Assembly: GCA_017477325.1 (NCBI GenBank)
Contig: JAFUWV010000008.1
Location: forward strand, 29,718-93,717
Direction: 5' to 3'
Source: Paludibacteraceae bacterium
GTDB taxonomy: Bacteria; Bacteroidota; Bacteroidia; Bacteroidales; Paludibacteraceae
Length of the DNA: 64,000 nt
Shown: piece after piece, positions 1 through 9,500 of the stretch
Layout of the letters: each line of letters begins with the position of its first letter
How positions within the stretch are numbered: the stretch's first letter is position 1
The notes under the pieces: generated by a model
What the model saw: only the letters and a program-made list of their open reading frames with translations
Databases searched by the model: none
What the model was told of the DNA's origin: nothing
Program-made: the position numbers and the translations under genes

Positions 1-385
1 TCAAGAGAGTGCCTGTCCAGTTGCCGTGACCGGGATGAACGACCAGCCCCGCCTGTTTGTTGACAACCATCAGGTCATCATCTTCATACACTATGTCAAG
101 CGGAATATCTTCAGGCAGGATAGTGTAGTCGCGTGGCTCATGGTCAAGCAAGACTTGCAGTACATCGCCGGGTTTGGCTTTGTAGTTGCTGCTGACGGGT
201 TTGCCGTTGGCCCATACATTACCAGCCTCGGCAGCCAGTTGAATGCGGTTGCGCGATGTGCCTGCCATGTGCTCAGTCAGATATTTGTCCACACGAAGCG
301 GAGTCTGACCTTTGTCCACGACACAACGGAATCGCTCGAACACGAACTCCGAGTCTAATACATCATATTGCTCGTCACTGCTCAA
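1..385 (-). CDS. rluD: RluD-like 23S rRNA pseudouridine synthase, N-terminal part (runs off the window)
   Basis: This is the N-terminal part of an RluA/RluD-family pseudouridine synthase, which modifies uridines in 23S rRNA. The translation has an S4-like RNA-binding region (VDKGQTPLRVDKYL, then SRNRIQ, then GNVWANGKPV) followed by the start of the catalytic domain (IVYEDDDLMVVNK, then GLVVHPGHGN). The catalytic Asp motif lies beyond the left edge. No ATG is available in frame near the 5' end. The TTG at 385 gives a sensible N-terminus, but the start is uncertain and could lie upstream, overlapping the PASTA gene. The gene follows the PASTA gene by about 30 bp in the same direction, an arrangement common in Bacteroidales, so it is probably co-transcribed from the promoter at 1267-1298. 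Confidence 0.85.
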   Translation of the reverse strand, partial: MSSDEQYDVLDSEFVFERFRCVVDKGQTPLRVDKYLTEHMAGTSRNRIQLAAEAGNVWANGKPVSSNYKAKPGDVLQVLLDHEPRDYTILPEDIPLDIVYEDDDLMVVNKQAGLVVHPGHGNWTGTLL

Positions 386-416
386 GGGGCGATGATTGTT
401 TTTAAGGTGTCTACTA

Positions 417-1235
417 TCAGAAGAACTCTTCTTCCTCGGATACGGTGTTGTCCGGTTTCTTTTCGGGGTCGGTAGAGAGATATAGGTCGATATGTGAGCC
501 CTCCATCAGCCATTGTCCGCCTTTGGGTTTCTGGTCATAGACGTAGAATGTCTGTGTTTCCTCTTCCTCGGCGTTGGGTTGTTCGTCATAGTTGACGGCA
601 CCGACTATAAGTTTCTGTGCGAGCAGAGTGGCACGTGCTCCTGCAAGAGTTTTGCCTTGCAGGTCCGGCACGAAGGTCTCAGCGGAGCCTCTGCCTTGTC
701 CTACTACCAGAGTGACTCCCGTACCTTCCTGCAATCTGGTTCCTGCCTCGACGGACTCGCCGGCAGCTCTGACATCAAGCACAAGGTCGCGATATTCAGA
801 CGGCTCATAGCGAATATTTTCCACCTTGAGGCCCATAGCGTTGAGGGTGGCTTCAGCCTGACGATAGCTGACATCGTGCAGTTCGGGCAGGGGTACCATA
901 CGGTGCGAGCGCGCATTCATAATCACGTACACTGTTCTGCCCGGTTTGACATTGGCCTCTGCAGGCGGGTTCTGCTCGACGATGGTTCCCAGAGGCACTT
1001 TCTTTGAGTATGTGGAGTCGATAATTTCCATTTTCAGACCTTGCTGAGAGAGTGTCAGCTGGGCTTCTTCCACATACATGCCGCAGATTTGCGGTACACG
1101 GGTCTCCACTCCGTGACGTGTGTAACTCTTGAGCCAGAAGAAGACTACTGCAAAGATGATGAGTCCTGCAATAACAGCTGCAAGCAGTGTGTAAAGGACA
1201 AAGGCTGTATTCGAGTTCTTGAGAAAATTCTTCAT
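417..1235 (-). CDS. Membrane-anchored PASTA-domain protein
   Basis: A 272-residue protein with one N-terminal membrane helix and three consecutive PASTA modules, ending in an acidic tail (SEEEEFF). PASTA modules bind peptidoglycan or muropeptides in other proteins, such as Ser/Thr kinases and penicillin-binding proteins. Here no kinase or transpeptidase domain is attached, so the function is unknown; a role as a cell-envelope sensor or adaptor is inference. An ORF extends to 1289, but the consensus promoter at 1267-1298 lies inside that extension, so the start must be ATG 1241 (MNMKNF) or ATG 1235 (MKNFLK). Apparently the first gene of a PASTA-rluD operon. Confidence 0.8.
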   Translation of the reverse strand: MKNFLKNSNTAFVLYTLLAAVIAGLIIFAVVFFWLKSYTRHGVETRVPQICGMYVEEAQLTLSQQGLKMEIIDSTYSKKVPLGTIVEQNPPAEANVKPGRTVYVIMNARSHRMVPLPELHDVSYRQAEATLNAMGLKVENIRYEPSEYRDLVLDVRAAGESVEAGTRLQEGTGVTLVVGQGRGSAETFVPDLQGKTLAGARATLLAQKLIVGAVNYDEQPNAEEEETQTFYVYDQKPKGGQWLMEGSHIDLYLSTDPEKKPDNTVSEEEEFF

Positions 1236-1266
1236 GTTCATAGCATACAATATATAAATATGCTTG

Positions 1267-1298
1267 CAAATATAGTGCAAGTTTTTCAAATGAGCAAA
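1267..1298 (-). promoter_or_regulatory. Bacteroides-type promoter for PASTA-rluD
   Basis: On the minus strand, TTTG (1298-1295), a 20-bp spacer, then TATATTTG (1274-1267). This matches the -33 TTTG and -7 TAnnTTTG boxes of the Bacteroidota primary sigma factor. Transcription should start near 1263, which sets the start of the PASTA gene. Confidence 0.75.
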
Positions 1299-1307
1299 TC
1301 TAATTGT

Positions 1308-1466
1308 TCAATCCTGACTCTTTTTCTCACACTTGTCGATGAGCGGACAGTCTTTGCAGCCCTCTGCACTGCGGCAATCCTGCGGCCTTGTCAGCCGGCG
1401 ATAAGTCAGCCAGGCACTCACCAGCACTGCCGCTGCCACTATGATATAAACAATAACGGTTTGCAT
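1308..1466 (-). CDS. FeoB-associated Cys-rich membrane protein (52 aa)
   Basis: A small ORF of 52 residues starting MQTVIVYIIV. It has a single hydrophobic helix (about residues 4-20), a short basic stretch (TYRRLTR), and then four cysteines spaced C-x5-C-x2-C-x5-C (C31, C37, C40, C46). This is the layout of the short Cys-rich membrane proteins found next to feoB in many bacteria, thought to help ferrous iron uptake or bind the metal at the membrane. It starts 37 bp after the feoB stop on the same strand, so it is very probably the last gene of the feo operon. Confidence 0.85.
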   Translation of the reverse strand: MQTVIVYIIVAAAVLVSAWLTYRRLTRPQDCRSAEGCKDCPLIDKCEKKSQD

Positions 1467-1502
1467 GTTACGCTGAGGGCTAAAGTGATAACTGTGAAGG
1501 GG

Positions 1503-3893
1503 TCAGAACAGACTTGCTATCTGATAGAAAGCGAAACTGACGAGCCATGCCAGCATAGTGTTGTAGATTGCACTGAACCACATCCAGCCTTTGCCTATCT
1601 CCTGACGAATGGTTGCCAAGGTGGAGATACAAGGGAAATAAAGCAGGATAAACAGCATCATAGCATAGGCGGCTATAGGTGAATATACCTGTCTGCCGTC
1701 GGCATCTCTTACACTTTGCAGTTTGACAGCCATTGACTGCTCCTGGTTGTCGTCGGTATCTTCTACTCCGTACAGCACTGCCATCGATGATGCTATCACC
1801 TCCTTGGCGCTGGCTCCCGCTATCAGACTGACACCTGCGCGCCACTCCATACCAAGCGGGCGGAATGCGGGCTCTATGGCATGACCTATCTTGCCAAGAT
1901 ACGACTGCTCCAGTTGTTCTTTCTTCATACCGCTGTCGCTATTGGATGTTAGACGCGGGAAATAGCCTAATGCCCATATTATGACAGAAGCCAGCAGTAC
2001 TACTGTGCTTACGCGTTTAAGCCACTCGCTGGTCTTGTCCCAAGTGTGTATAGCAGCGTTTCTGAGTGTAGGCACACGGTACGGTGGCAACTCCATGACG
2101 AAAGGGTTGGCTTGCTGCTTGAAGTGCACTTTGCTCAGGAGCAGAGATGTGAGTATGGCAAACACAAGTCCTATCAAATAGATGCTGAGCAGTATCAGTG
2201 CCTGGTGATGAGGGAAGAAGGCCGCCACAAGCAGCATATACACCGGCAGTCGGGCCGAGCAGGAGATAAATGGCACAGTAAGGATGGTGAGAATGCGGTC
2301 GCGCGGATTCTCAAGTGTACGCGCTGCAAGCACAGCGGGAACAGAGCAGCCGAAACCTATTATATATGGTATAAACGACTTGCCGTGCAGCCCCATGCGG
2401 TGCATTAGTTTGTCCATAATGAATGCCGCCCGAGCCATATAACCGGTGTCTTCCAATATGGAGATAAAGAGGAAGAGAATGAGTATCTGCGGCAGAAAGA
2501 CGAGCACCGCTCCTGCTCCTGCCAGCACTCCGTCAACCAGCAAGTCGGCAAATATACCTGCAGGCAAAACCGAGCGGCACCACTCGCCAAGCCAACCGAT
2601 GCCTGTCTCCAGCCAGTCTTGAGGATAAGCGCCGAGCACAAAGGTCACTTCGAACATGATGAAGAGGAAGCAGAACAAGATGGGGAATCCCATCCAGCGG
2701 TTGGTCAGCACTTTGTCGAGTGCATAGCCGAGTTGCTGTTTCTCTTTCTTCTGTGCAGGCACGAGTGTCTCTGACAGTGCTCCACGTATGAATCCGAAGC
2801 GAAGGTCGGAGATGACGGAGGTGATGTCTTCGTCATACTCTTTCTCGAAGTTCTTTCTGTATTGCTCAGCCGCTTTGCGTATCTCGTCGGCATTGCTCAG
2901 ATGTGCCACCTGTTGCCATACAGTCTGGTCTCCGGCAATGAGTTTGAGTGCCAGATAGCGCGGATGGTAGTGGTTTCTCAGACCCTCGGTTTCGTTGAGT
3001 AGAATCTTCAGCTGCTCTATGGCAGACTCCATCTCAGAGCCGTAGTTGATGTGAATATGCTTGGTCTCTTTCGCTTTGCCCTCATACACTTGCACTATAG
3101 CCTCCAGCACATTCTCTATGCCCCAACCTGTACGTGCAATGACAGGTACGACAGGAAAACCGAGCAGTTGTCCGAGTGCCTGATGGTCGAGTCTGTCACC
3201 CGACTTCTCCAGTTCGTCGTACATATTGAGTGCCATCACCATAGGGTGGTTGCGGTCTATGAGCTGGGTGGTGAGAAGCATGTTGCGCTCAAGGTTGCCG
3301 GCATTGACAATGTTGAGCACAAGGTCGAGGTCGTGGTTGTCGAGAAAGTCGCGCACATAAAGTTCGTCGGGCGAGAACTCTGTGAGCGAGTATGTGCCCG
3401 GCAGGTCAACAAGATTGATGGTGAAACCCCGATGGTGGAAAGTGCCTACTTTGGAGTCCACGGTGACGCCTGAGTAATTACCCACTTTCTCGCGCATACC
3501 TGTGGCATAATTGAAGAAACTGGTCTTTCCGCAGTTAGGATTACCCACCAAGGCAACGGTTATCTCCTTGCCCAGCTGCTCCACCTCCTGTCTGACGTGC
3601 TCCTCAAGAGTGCCGTGAAAGTCCTGCGTGAGGTCGGGGTGAGCATCTTTGGAGAGCGACACCACATCGATACGTGCCGCCTCGGAGTGCCGCAGGCTGA
3701 CATGTGTGCCCATTATCTCATATTCCACGGGGTCGCGCAGAGGGGCATTCTTGAGCACACTGACTATCTCGCCGCGCACAAAACCGAGTTCCAATATGCG
3801 ATGGCGGAAACCGCCGTGGCCGTGCACTTTCACTATCATACACCGCTCGCCGGTCGGAATTTCTGACAATGTGAGTTGTTTTGTTTCTTCCAT
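1503..3893 (-). CDS. feoB: Ferrous iron transporter, FeoA-FeoB fusion
   Basis: A 796-residue inner-membrane Fe(II) transporter. Residues about 5-80 are an SH3-like FeoA domain (LGFVRGEIVSVLKNAPLRDP). A FeoB GTPase domain follows, with the G1 motif GNPNCGKT at 117-124, the switch GNYSGVTVD, the G3 motif DLPGTYSL, and NMYD in the G4 position. The C-terminal half carries the gate and core membrane segments, including the GFGCSVPAV region. In most bacteria FeoA and FeoB are separate; the fusion is normal in Bacteroidales. The start is ATG 3893; the -7 promoter box lies only 4 bp upstream, so the mRNA may be leaderless. The Cys-rich partner gene follows directly. Confidence 0.95.
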   Translation of the reverse strand: MEETKQLTLSEIPTGERCMIVKVHGHGGFRHRILELGFVRGEIVSVLKNAPLRDPVEYEIMGTHVSLRHSEAARIDVVSLSKDAHPDLTQDFHGTLEEHVRQEVEQLGKEITVALVGNPNCGKTSFFNYATGMREKVGNYSGVTVDSKVGTFHHRGFTINLVDLPGTYSLTEFSPDELYVRDFLDNHDLDLVLNIVNAGNLERNMLLTTQLIDRNHPMVMALNMYDELEKSGDRLDHQALGQLLGFPVVPVIARTGWGIENVLEAIVQVYEGKAKETKHIHINYGSEMESAIEQLKILLNETEGLRNHYHPRYLALKLIAGDQTVWQQVAHLSNADEIRKAAEQYRKNFEKEYDEDITSVISDLRFGFIRGALSETLVPAQKKEKQQLGYALDKVLTNRWMGFPILFCFLFIMFEVTFVLGAYPQDWLETGIGWLGEWCRSVLPAGIFADLLVDGVLAGAGAVLVFLPQILILFLFISILEDTGYMARAAFIMDKLMHRMGLHGKSFIPYIIGFGCSVPAVLAARTLENPRDRILTILTVPFISCSARLPVYMLLVAAFFPHHQALILLSIYLIGLVFAILTSLLLSKVHFKQQANPFVMELPPYRVPTLRNAAIHTWDKTSEWLKRVSTVVLLASVIIWALGYFPRLTSNSDSGMKKEQLEQSYLGKIGHAIEPAFRPLGMEWRAGVSLIAGASAKEVIASSMAVLYGVEDTDDNQEQSMAVKLQSVRDADGRQVYSPIAAYAMMLFILLYFPCISTLATIRQEIGKGWMWFSAIYNTMLAWLVSFAFYQIASLF

Positions 3894-3897
3894 GCTG

Positions 3898-3929
3898 CAA
3901 AGTTAGTGTGTTTTTTCGGACGGTGCAAT
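3898..3929 (-). promoter_or_regulatory. feoB promoter, abutting the start codon
   Basis: Minus strand: ATTG (3929-3926), a 20-bp spacer, TAACTTTG (3905-3898), then only CAGC before the ATG. The -7 box matches TAnnTTTG; the -33 box is one base off. The predicted transcription start falls at or next to the start codon. Confidence 0.6.
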
Positions 3930-3952
3930 AACAAGTTGTGGTGATTTTCTGA

Positions 3953-4477
3953 TCAGGAGTAAATCACCATTCCTGCTACCCCGCATAGTAGTATCAGAAA
4001 GATGGGGTTCATGCGGAAAGCGGCTGTGCACACGAACACAGCGGCAAACAGGGCGTAGCTCCAAGCGTCGATGAAGTTCTCTTTGGTCATCAGCGAGAGT
4101 GCTGCTGCGGCAATCAGTCCGATGACGATATATCTGAGTCCTTGCAGCACGGCCGCCACATAGCGGTTGTCTTTCAAGCGGAAATATATTCTACAGAGTG
4201 TGAGCATGATGATGAGCGAAGGCAGAATGATGGCGAAGGTTGCAACCACTGCTCCGAGCACCGAGCCTCTGCTGGTATAGCCTACGTAGGTGGCGGCATT
4301 GATGCCAATCGGACCCGGAGTCATCTGCGAAATGGCCACCATGTCGGTGAACTCCTGCGCACTCATCCAGCCGTAGCTGTAAATCTCTGACTGTATAAGC
4401 GAGAGTATGGCGTAGCCGCCGCCGAAGCCGAACAGACCTATCTTGAAGAACGAAAGAAAGAGTTGCAGATAAATCAT
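3953..4477 (-). CDS. chrA: Chromate transporter half-protein (ChrA, second gene)
   Basis: A 174-residue membrane protein made of one CHR domain. It has the family motifs GGGYAILSLIQSE near the N-terminus and the segment AISQMTPGPIGINAA. Its start overlaps the stop of the other half-gene by 4 bp (ATGA), so the two are translationally coupled. Short-chain ChrA proteins work as pairs, probably forming a heteromer with opposite membrane topology. The family is known for chromate efflux; the physiological substrate here is not visible. It ends about 25 bp upstream of the feoB promoter. Confidence 0.85.
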   Translation of the reverse strand: MIYLQLFLSFFKIGLFGFGGGYAILSLIQSEIYSYGWMSAQEFTDMVAISQMTPGPIGINAATYVGYTSRGSVLGAVVATFAIILPSLIIMLTLCRIYFRLKDNRYVAAVLQGLRYIVIGLIAAAALSLMTKENFIDAWSYALFAAVFVCTAAFRMNPIFLILLCGVAGMVIYS

Positions 4478-5091
4478 CGTCCGGCCCTCCTTTCTCTCAG
4501 GTCACGCAGCAGCACCACCGACAATGCTGCCACTATGGTAATGCAGATGATGAGTATAGGAGACACATCCAGCAGCCATATCAGCAGAGCTGCTGTTATA
4601 GGCACCAAAAGCAATACCCATGATAACAGAATGTGGTAGCGGTCTTTGCTCTTTTGTCTTTCTGTCTCCATCATCCCTGCCGACTTCGCCATCTTCAGCA
4701 GTGGAGCGGCTATCAATGCCACCACTGCAGGCCGTATCCCCTTGAAGGCAGCTTCCACGAGAGGGTAGTCTTTGAACCGGATGAAGACGGTGGCAATTAG
4801 CAGTATGATGACGAACGAAGGCAGAATACTGCCCAGAGTGGTACACACAACACCTTTCCAACCGCGCATCTTGTAGCCGATGAAGATAGCAGTGTTCACT
4901 GCCATCACACCCGGTGCGGACTGGGCCAGAGCAAGCATATTCAGAAACTCCTCTTCCTCAATCCACTTTTTCTTGTCAACCACCTCATCTTTGACAAGCG
5001 GTATCATTGCATAACCGCCGCCGAGAGTGAATGCTCCTATCTTCAGAAAAGACGCGAACATCTCCCAATATATCTTTGCTGACTGTGCCAT
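4474..5091 (-). CDS. chrA: Chromate transporter half-protein (ChrA, first gene)
   Basis: A 205-residue CHR-domain membrane protein with SFLKIGAFTLGGGYAMIPL at the N-terminus and ALAQSAPGVMAVNTA, the two hallmarks of the family. An ORF runs up to 5130, but that extension overlaps the promoter at 5100-5131, so the start is ATG 5091 (MAQSAKIYWEM). The leader between the -7 box and ATG is only 8 bp. It is slightly longer than its partner because of an extra loop (METERQKSKDR) and a basic C-terminus. The pair forms a two-gene operon. Confidence 0.85.
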   Translation of the reverse strand: MAQSAKIYWEMFASFLKIGAFTLGGGYAMIPLVKDEVVDKKKWIEEEEFLNMLALAQSAPGVMAVNTAIFIGYKMRGWKGVVCTTLGSILPSFVIILLIATVFIRFKDYPLVEAAFKGIRPAVVALIAAPLLKMAKSAGMMETERQKSKDRYHILLSWVLLLVPITAALLIWLLDVSPILIICITIVAALSVVLLRDLRERRAGR

Positions 5092-5099
5092 ACTGACTG

Positions 5100-5131
5100 C
5101 AAAGGTACTGCTAATATTCGGATTGCACAAA
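5100..5131 (-). promoter_or_regulatory. chrA pair promoter
   Basis: Minus strand: TTTG (5131-5128), 20-bp spacer, TACCTTTG (5107-5100). This is a full match to the Bacteroidota consensus and lies back to back with the riboswitch promoter at 5149-5180. Confidence 0.75.
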
Positions 5132-5148
5132 AATATACGCGACTTTCG

Positions 5149-5180
5149 TTTGTGTAATTGAAAAAGTTGCCGTACCTTTG
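5149..5180 (+). promoter_or_regulatory. Promoter of the cobalamin-riboswitch transcript
   Basis: TTTG (5149-5152), 20-bp spacer, TACCTTTG (5173-5180), a full consensus match. Transcription should start near 5184, just before the riboswitch. Confidence 0.8.
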
Positions 5181-5204
5181 CAGCGCAATTCGGAGTGAAT
5201 TGTG

Positions 5205-5386
5205 CTGTTATGGTTTCTCATGTGTCGCTGATGCATGAGAAGTAAAAGGGAAGAATGTGCAAATCATTCGCTGTCCCGCAGCCGTAAGTCTCATGAACTG
5301 AGTCTTGGAAATCTTAGATTGTCACTGTCGGTTTCAGTCCGATGGGAAGGCACAAGACAAGGGAGACGAGCCGGAAGACCTGCCGT
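5205..5386 (+). ncRNA. Cobalamin (adenosylcobalamin-type) riboswitch
   Basis: The conserved blocks of the B12 riboswitch appear in order: AAAAGGGAA with GTGCAAATC (about 5245-5268), GCTGTCCCGCAGCCGTAA (about 5270-5287), a CACTG segment, GGGAAGGC (about 5344-5351), and the B12 box AGCCGGAAGACCTGCC at 5369-5384. It sits in the untranslated leader between a consensus promoter and the gene at 5454. In Bacteroidota such riboswitches normally turn off B12 uptake genes when cobalamin is plentiful. The expression platform would lie in 5386-5453, where a heptanucleotide repeat is found. Confidence 0.93.
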
Positions 5387-5427
5387 AATGGTTATTGGTT
5401 AATGGTGACCGATTAGTGGTGACCGAT
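5386..5427 (+). repeat. Heptanucleotide tandem repeat, 6 units, in the riboswitch leader
   Basis: Six 7-bp units: TAATGGT, TATTGGT, TAATGGT, GACCGAT, TAGTGGT, GACCGAT. It begins directly after the B12 box and ends 26 bp before the ATG at 5454. It belongs to the heptamer repeat family seen elsewhere in the window. Confidence 0.75.
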
Positions 5428-5453
5428 GCGTCCTCGTGGATTGGGACAAGACA

Positions 5454-6563
5454 ATGAAGCATAGATTATTCAGCAACATGGCAGTAAAGTTGTGTCGGTG
5501 CTCTGTGTACAGAGTGTCGGCGTTGTGTGTATGTATGTCGTTGTGGCTAAGTCTGGCTGCCCGGTCGGCATACATAAGCAAGGTGTATGAGTACAAGCCT
5601 GCTCCGGGTCAGTTTGTTAACCTGATGCCAGCCTGCGCAGACGGAGACGCAGAGGAGAGTATGCGGCTGAAAGCTGAGGCGCTGCTCAGCTCTCCTGACA
5701 GTGGCACTATCACCCTCGGAGGTTGGGGAGGCTATGTGATATTCGGTTTTGACCATCCGGTGGTGAACATACAGGGTGAGTATGACCTCCGCATACTTGG
5801 CAATGCTTTCTATGCCGACAAGAACGACCCCTCGAAAGGTGGCAGCAGCGAGCCGGGAGTTGTGTGGGTCAGTCGCGATGACAACCTCAACGGCAAACCT
5901 GACGACACGTGGTATGAGTTGGCCGGCTCGGAATATGAGCGCTCTGTGCACGGCTATCAACTGACATATTTCCGCACTCCTTCCGACCACAAACGTACTC
6001 CCAAGCCCGCAGAAGACCTCGTGGACACCACATATATTCTTTGGCGCGACCAAAACGGCAAACGCGGGTATATCACACAAAACCGCTATCATCTGCAAGA
6101 CTACTACCCTAAGTGGCTCACCGACGACAGACTCGTCTTCGCCGGCACACTCTTGCCCGACAATGCAGTGCCATACGCAGAGGAAGGCAAGACCAAGTAT
6201 ATGATGGGCATATACGCATTCGGTTATGCCGACAATCATCCTAACGACAACGAAGGCAGCAAGCTGAATCTGGATTGGGCCGTCACACAAAGAGGAGAGC
6301 CTGCAAGGCTTGACCGCATAGACTTTGTGAAGGTGCAGACAGGAGTCAACCAGCAATGCGGCTGGATAGGTGAAACAAGCACCGAAGTGTCGGGTGCAAT
6401 CGACTTGCATCCGCAGGCAACACCTTCAGATGCCGGGGAGTTTCAGGTTTCAGGTTTCAAGTCTCAAAAGAAGATACTGATTGACGGACACTTGTATATC
6501 ATGCATGGCGATGAGATATACGATATTCTCGGGAACAGAATAACTAATATATATATACAATGA
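5454..6563 (+). CDS. B12-regulated secreted surface protein
   Basis: A 369-residue exported protein with an N-terminal hydrophobic signal (about residues 15-38). The core has the pattern YVIFGFDHPVVN, LRILGNAF, SSEPGVVWVS and GKPDDTWYELAGSEY. I recognise this as a family usually annotated only as a Bacteroidales cell-surface protein, often found in B12-riboswitch loci. The reading frame can be extended to a GTG at 5436, but ATG 5454 gives a cleaner signal peptide. The C-terminus (ILIDGHLYIM, then YDILGNRI) resembles a short tail shared with two other exported proteins here and may be a T9SS sorting signal. Its stop overlaps the next start by 4 bp. A role in cobalamin capture is inferred from regulation only; no BtuB, BtuG or BtuFCD gene is present. 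Confidence 0.8.
   Translation: MKHRLFSNMAVKLCRCSVYRVSALCVCMSLWLSLAARSAYISKVYEYKPAPGQFVNLMPACADGDAEESMRLKAEALLSSPDSGTITLGGWGGYVIFGFDHPVVNIQGEYDLRILGNAFYADKNDPSKGGSSEPGVVWVSRDDNLNGKPDDTWYELAGSEYERSVHGYQLTYFRTPSDHKRTPKPAEDLVDTTYILWRDQNGKRGYITQNRYHLQDYYPKWLTDDRLVFAGTLLPDNAVPYAEEGKTKYMMGIYAFGYADNHPNDNEGSKLNLDWAVTQRGEPARLDRIDFVKVQTGVNQQCGWIGETSTEVSGAIDLHPQATPSDAGEFQVSGFKSQKKILIDGHLYIMHGDEIYDILGNRITNIYIQ
6441..6468 (+). repeat. In-frame heptamer repeat in the B12-regulated gene
   Basis: Units TTTCAGG, TTTCAGG, TTTCAAG, TCTCAAA in direct succession, coding for part of the linker before the C-terminal tail. A change by one unit would shift the frame; a change by three would keep it. Confidence 0.6.
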
Positions 6564-9500
6564 AAAAAATCTTTACATTCATTGCTTTGTCAGCGCTCGT
6601 GCTGCAGAGCAACTTGTGGGCAGAAGACTATCTGATGCCCAAATGGGGCTATGAAGAGAAGACCATAGCCACATCGGAAACTCTTACATTTTACGACTTC
6701 AATGGCGAGTCGGATATCCCTTCATCCTCTTCCAGCAATAGTTATAGCACAGTGGTTTTCAAGCCGCAAGAGACTGGCTATGGGGTGCAAATAGTGTTTG
6801 ACTATATAGAGGTTGAAGACGATGGGTCAGGTTGGGTCTCATACCTTGACGTGTTCGACGGGGTGTTTGACAAGACTCTTGTCAACGACGGCACCTACCC
6901 TGGTTCGATTAGTGGCAGCACTAAGCCATTCTCGCAACTGGCAACTCCGCTCAAGCACTATGAGAACGGCAGTTTCAGCAACGAGAGTTTCCTCTCGGCT
7001 GATGCCACAGGTGCTCTCTCTGTTTGTTTCCACTACCGTTATGCAGCAGCCTCGAAGGGTTGGAAAGCGACAGTCAGTTGCGTCAAAATGCAGGATATGC
7101 AGCTTAAGTCAGCTAATGCCGTTTATGACTTTGTAGATACCGAAGTGTGGGCAGGCAAGCAGAATGTTGCTTTGGCAGGGTTGAATATAGTAGCGGAAGG
7201 TTCGGGCAATCCAGATGCACTGCAGAAGATAAGTTTCACGATAGACGGCACTTCGGTGGTTGATGCTGCCTCTGTAGCAGTCTATTCAGGCAGGGCAGCC
7301 GATGTATCGGCACTCACAAAACAAGATGCAGAAGTCAGCTTTGCAGACGGGGTATATACGGCAACTCTGAGTAAGACACTTGGCAGCGGTGACAACTATT
7401 TCACTTTAGGCGGCAATATTCTCTCTACAGCAGCGTTCAATCAGACAGCCAAAGTCAATATCACAGGCATTCAAACAGCAGGCGGTTTCACCAGTTTCAC
7501 TACTGCCACACCTGCAGAACTAAAGGTAGCTGCCATGTATTTAATGGCAACAGATGCAACCTATACAATTTCTGATCTGACCAAATTTTATGATGATGGC
7601 GGCAAAGACGGCAAGGTGAGCAAAGGTTTTGACGGCAAAGTGGTCTTTGCACCAGCCACAGCGGGCAGCAAGATAAAACTCGACTTCAAAACAATCAACC
7701 TTTTTTATACACAGTATGCTGCAAGTTCGACAGGTTATGTTGACTATCTGAAGGTGTTCAACGGCAACTCTACCGATGACAAGGATCTGCTCTGGCAGGC
7801 TACTCAGTCGGACTACACCAATGTGGTAATAAAGAGTACCGCCGAAAACGGTATGCTGACTGTTACTCACAAGAATAATATCTCCTATGATAGCAACCTC
7901 AAAGACGGCTGGGAGGCAGAGGTAAGCCGGTTTGTGCCGCAACCGATGGTGGTGAGTGCTGTTGAGGTGACCAAACAAACGGGTACCACATCGGCAGGCA
8001 AGCAGGATGTCGCGATGGCGCAACTGAAAATCACTACCGCGGAGACAGAGCCTGCCTTGGTTGTGAAACAACTTGCGTTCAACACCAATTCCACTCACCC
8101 GCAACTGCAGAATGCTAAACTCTACTATACCAAAGATGACATTTTCTCAAGCAGCACTCTTCTGGGTGAGGCAACGGTGAGTGCCGACAAGGTGACAATA
8201 GTTGCTACCAACGAGGTGAAACTGCGTGAGGGTGACAACTATCTGTGGCTCACCTACGACATTCAGACTCTTGCTCAGAACGGGCAGAAGGTGGATGCAG
8301 TGTTCGAGAACCTCAGTTTCACGAATAACACTGAGTACACATCGTTCGCTGCGGCCGACGGCAACCTGAGCATCGACAATGTGGCAGTGCAGAGTTGCGG
8401 CGAGCAGCAGATTACCATCAGTGGCGAGTGGCAATACACGCACACTGCGGCATCGGAGTACAGCACCAAATACAAGGCGGAAGACTGTGAACAAACCATC
8501 ATCTTCCGACCTGCAACAGCAGGCAATGTGATTCAGATTGACTATGCCGACTTTGATGTCTATTATGCTTCTTCTTCGTATAGCACACGTGCCAAATACA
8601 CAGTATATGCAGGCGAAGGCACAACAGGTGAGAAACTGTGGGAGCTGGATGCAAACGGTAAGAAACCCGTGCAGATTCGCTCTACAGCTGCCAATGGCGC
8701 TCTCACGGTGGTCTTCAACCCGAACACCACTTCTTCCTACTATACGGGCAACGGCTGGCATGCTACTGTGAAAGAATATACTCCGCAGCAGATGAAAGTG
8801 GATACAGTCTTGGTAGTGCAAGCATCAACCAAGATAGTGAAACTCGGTGAGCAGAAGGCGGCTATACTCAGCCTTGATATTAAGACATTGGGCACACTCA
8901 CTCCGCTTGCGCTCTCTGCTGTAAGTCTTAATCTCAAAGGCTCGGAGCAGAATGTCAGCAATGTTTACCTTCTCAGAGATGATATTGTCTTGGCAGAAGC
9001 TACTGCTGCTGCCGGTGTGACTCTTACGCTCACCGAAGCACAACAACTGTCGGAATACAGCAATGTCTTCACCATAGCCTTCGACCTGAAAGATGATGCA
9101 GCCGTTGACCAGACCGTAGATGCAGCTATCACTGCGCTGCAACTCGGTGAGGCTACTCTGGCAGTAGTCAGCGGTGATCCCGATGGTTCCCGGTTGATAA
9201 AGAATGTGCTGATGCTTCAGTCCGGCAACAACGGCGTGGTAACCATAGGTGAGACAAGTCTGATGTTCTACGACGACGGAGGAGCCGACGAGCAATATAC
9301 CTCAGGTTTCGAGGGGTATGTAACTTTCATGCCCGCAACCGAAGGCTATGCAGTAGAACTCGTGTTCAAGGATTTCGACATAGCCTATCTCTCGGGTGAC
9401 CCATTCCGCATCTATTACAGTAATGCTTATGATGCAGAGGCTACGGCTGACAAGAAGTTCGGCATGTACAGTAAGCCGGCGGAGAACGAGAGTGTCATCT

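Noticed and set aside
5547-6410. Long open frame on the minus strand inside the B12-regulated gene
   Set aside because: It is the antisense shadow of a well-supported exported protein. Similar shadows under the giant gene, SusC and the amidase gene were also left out.
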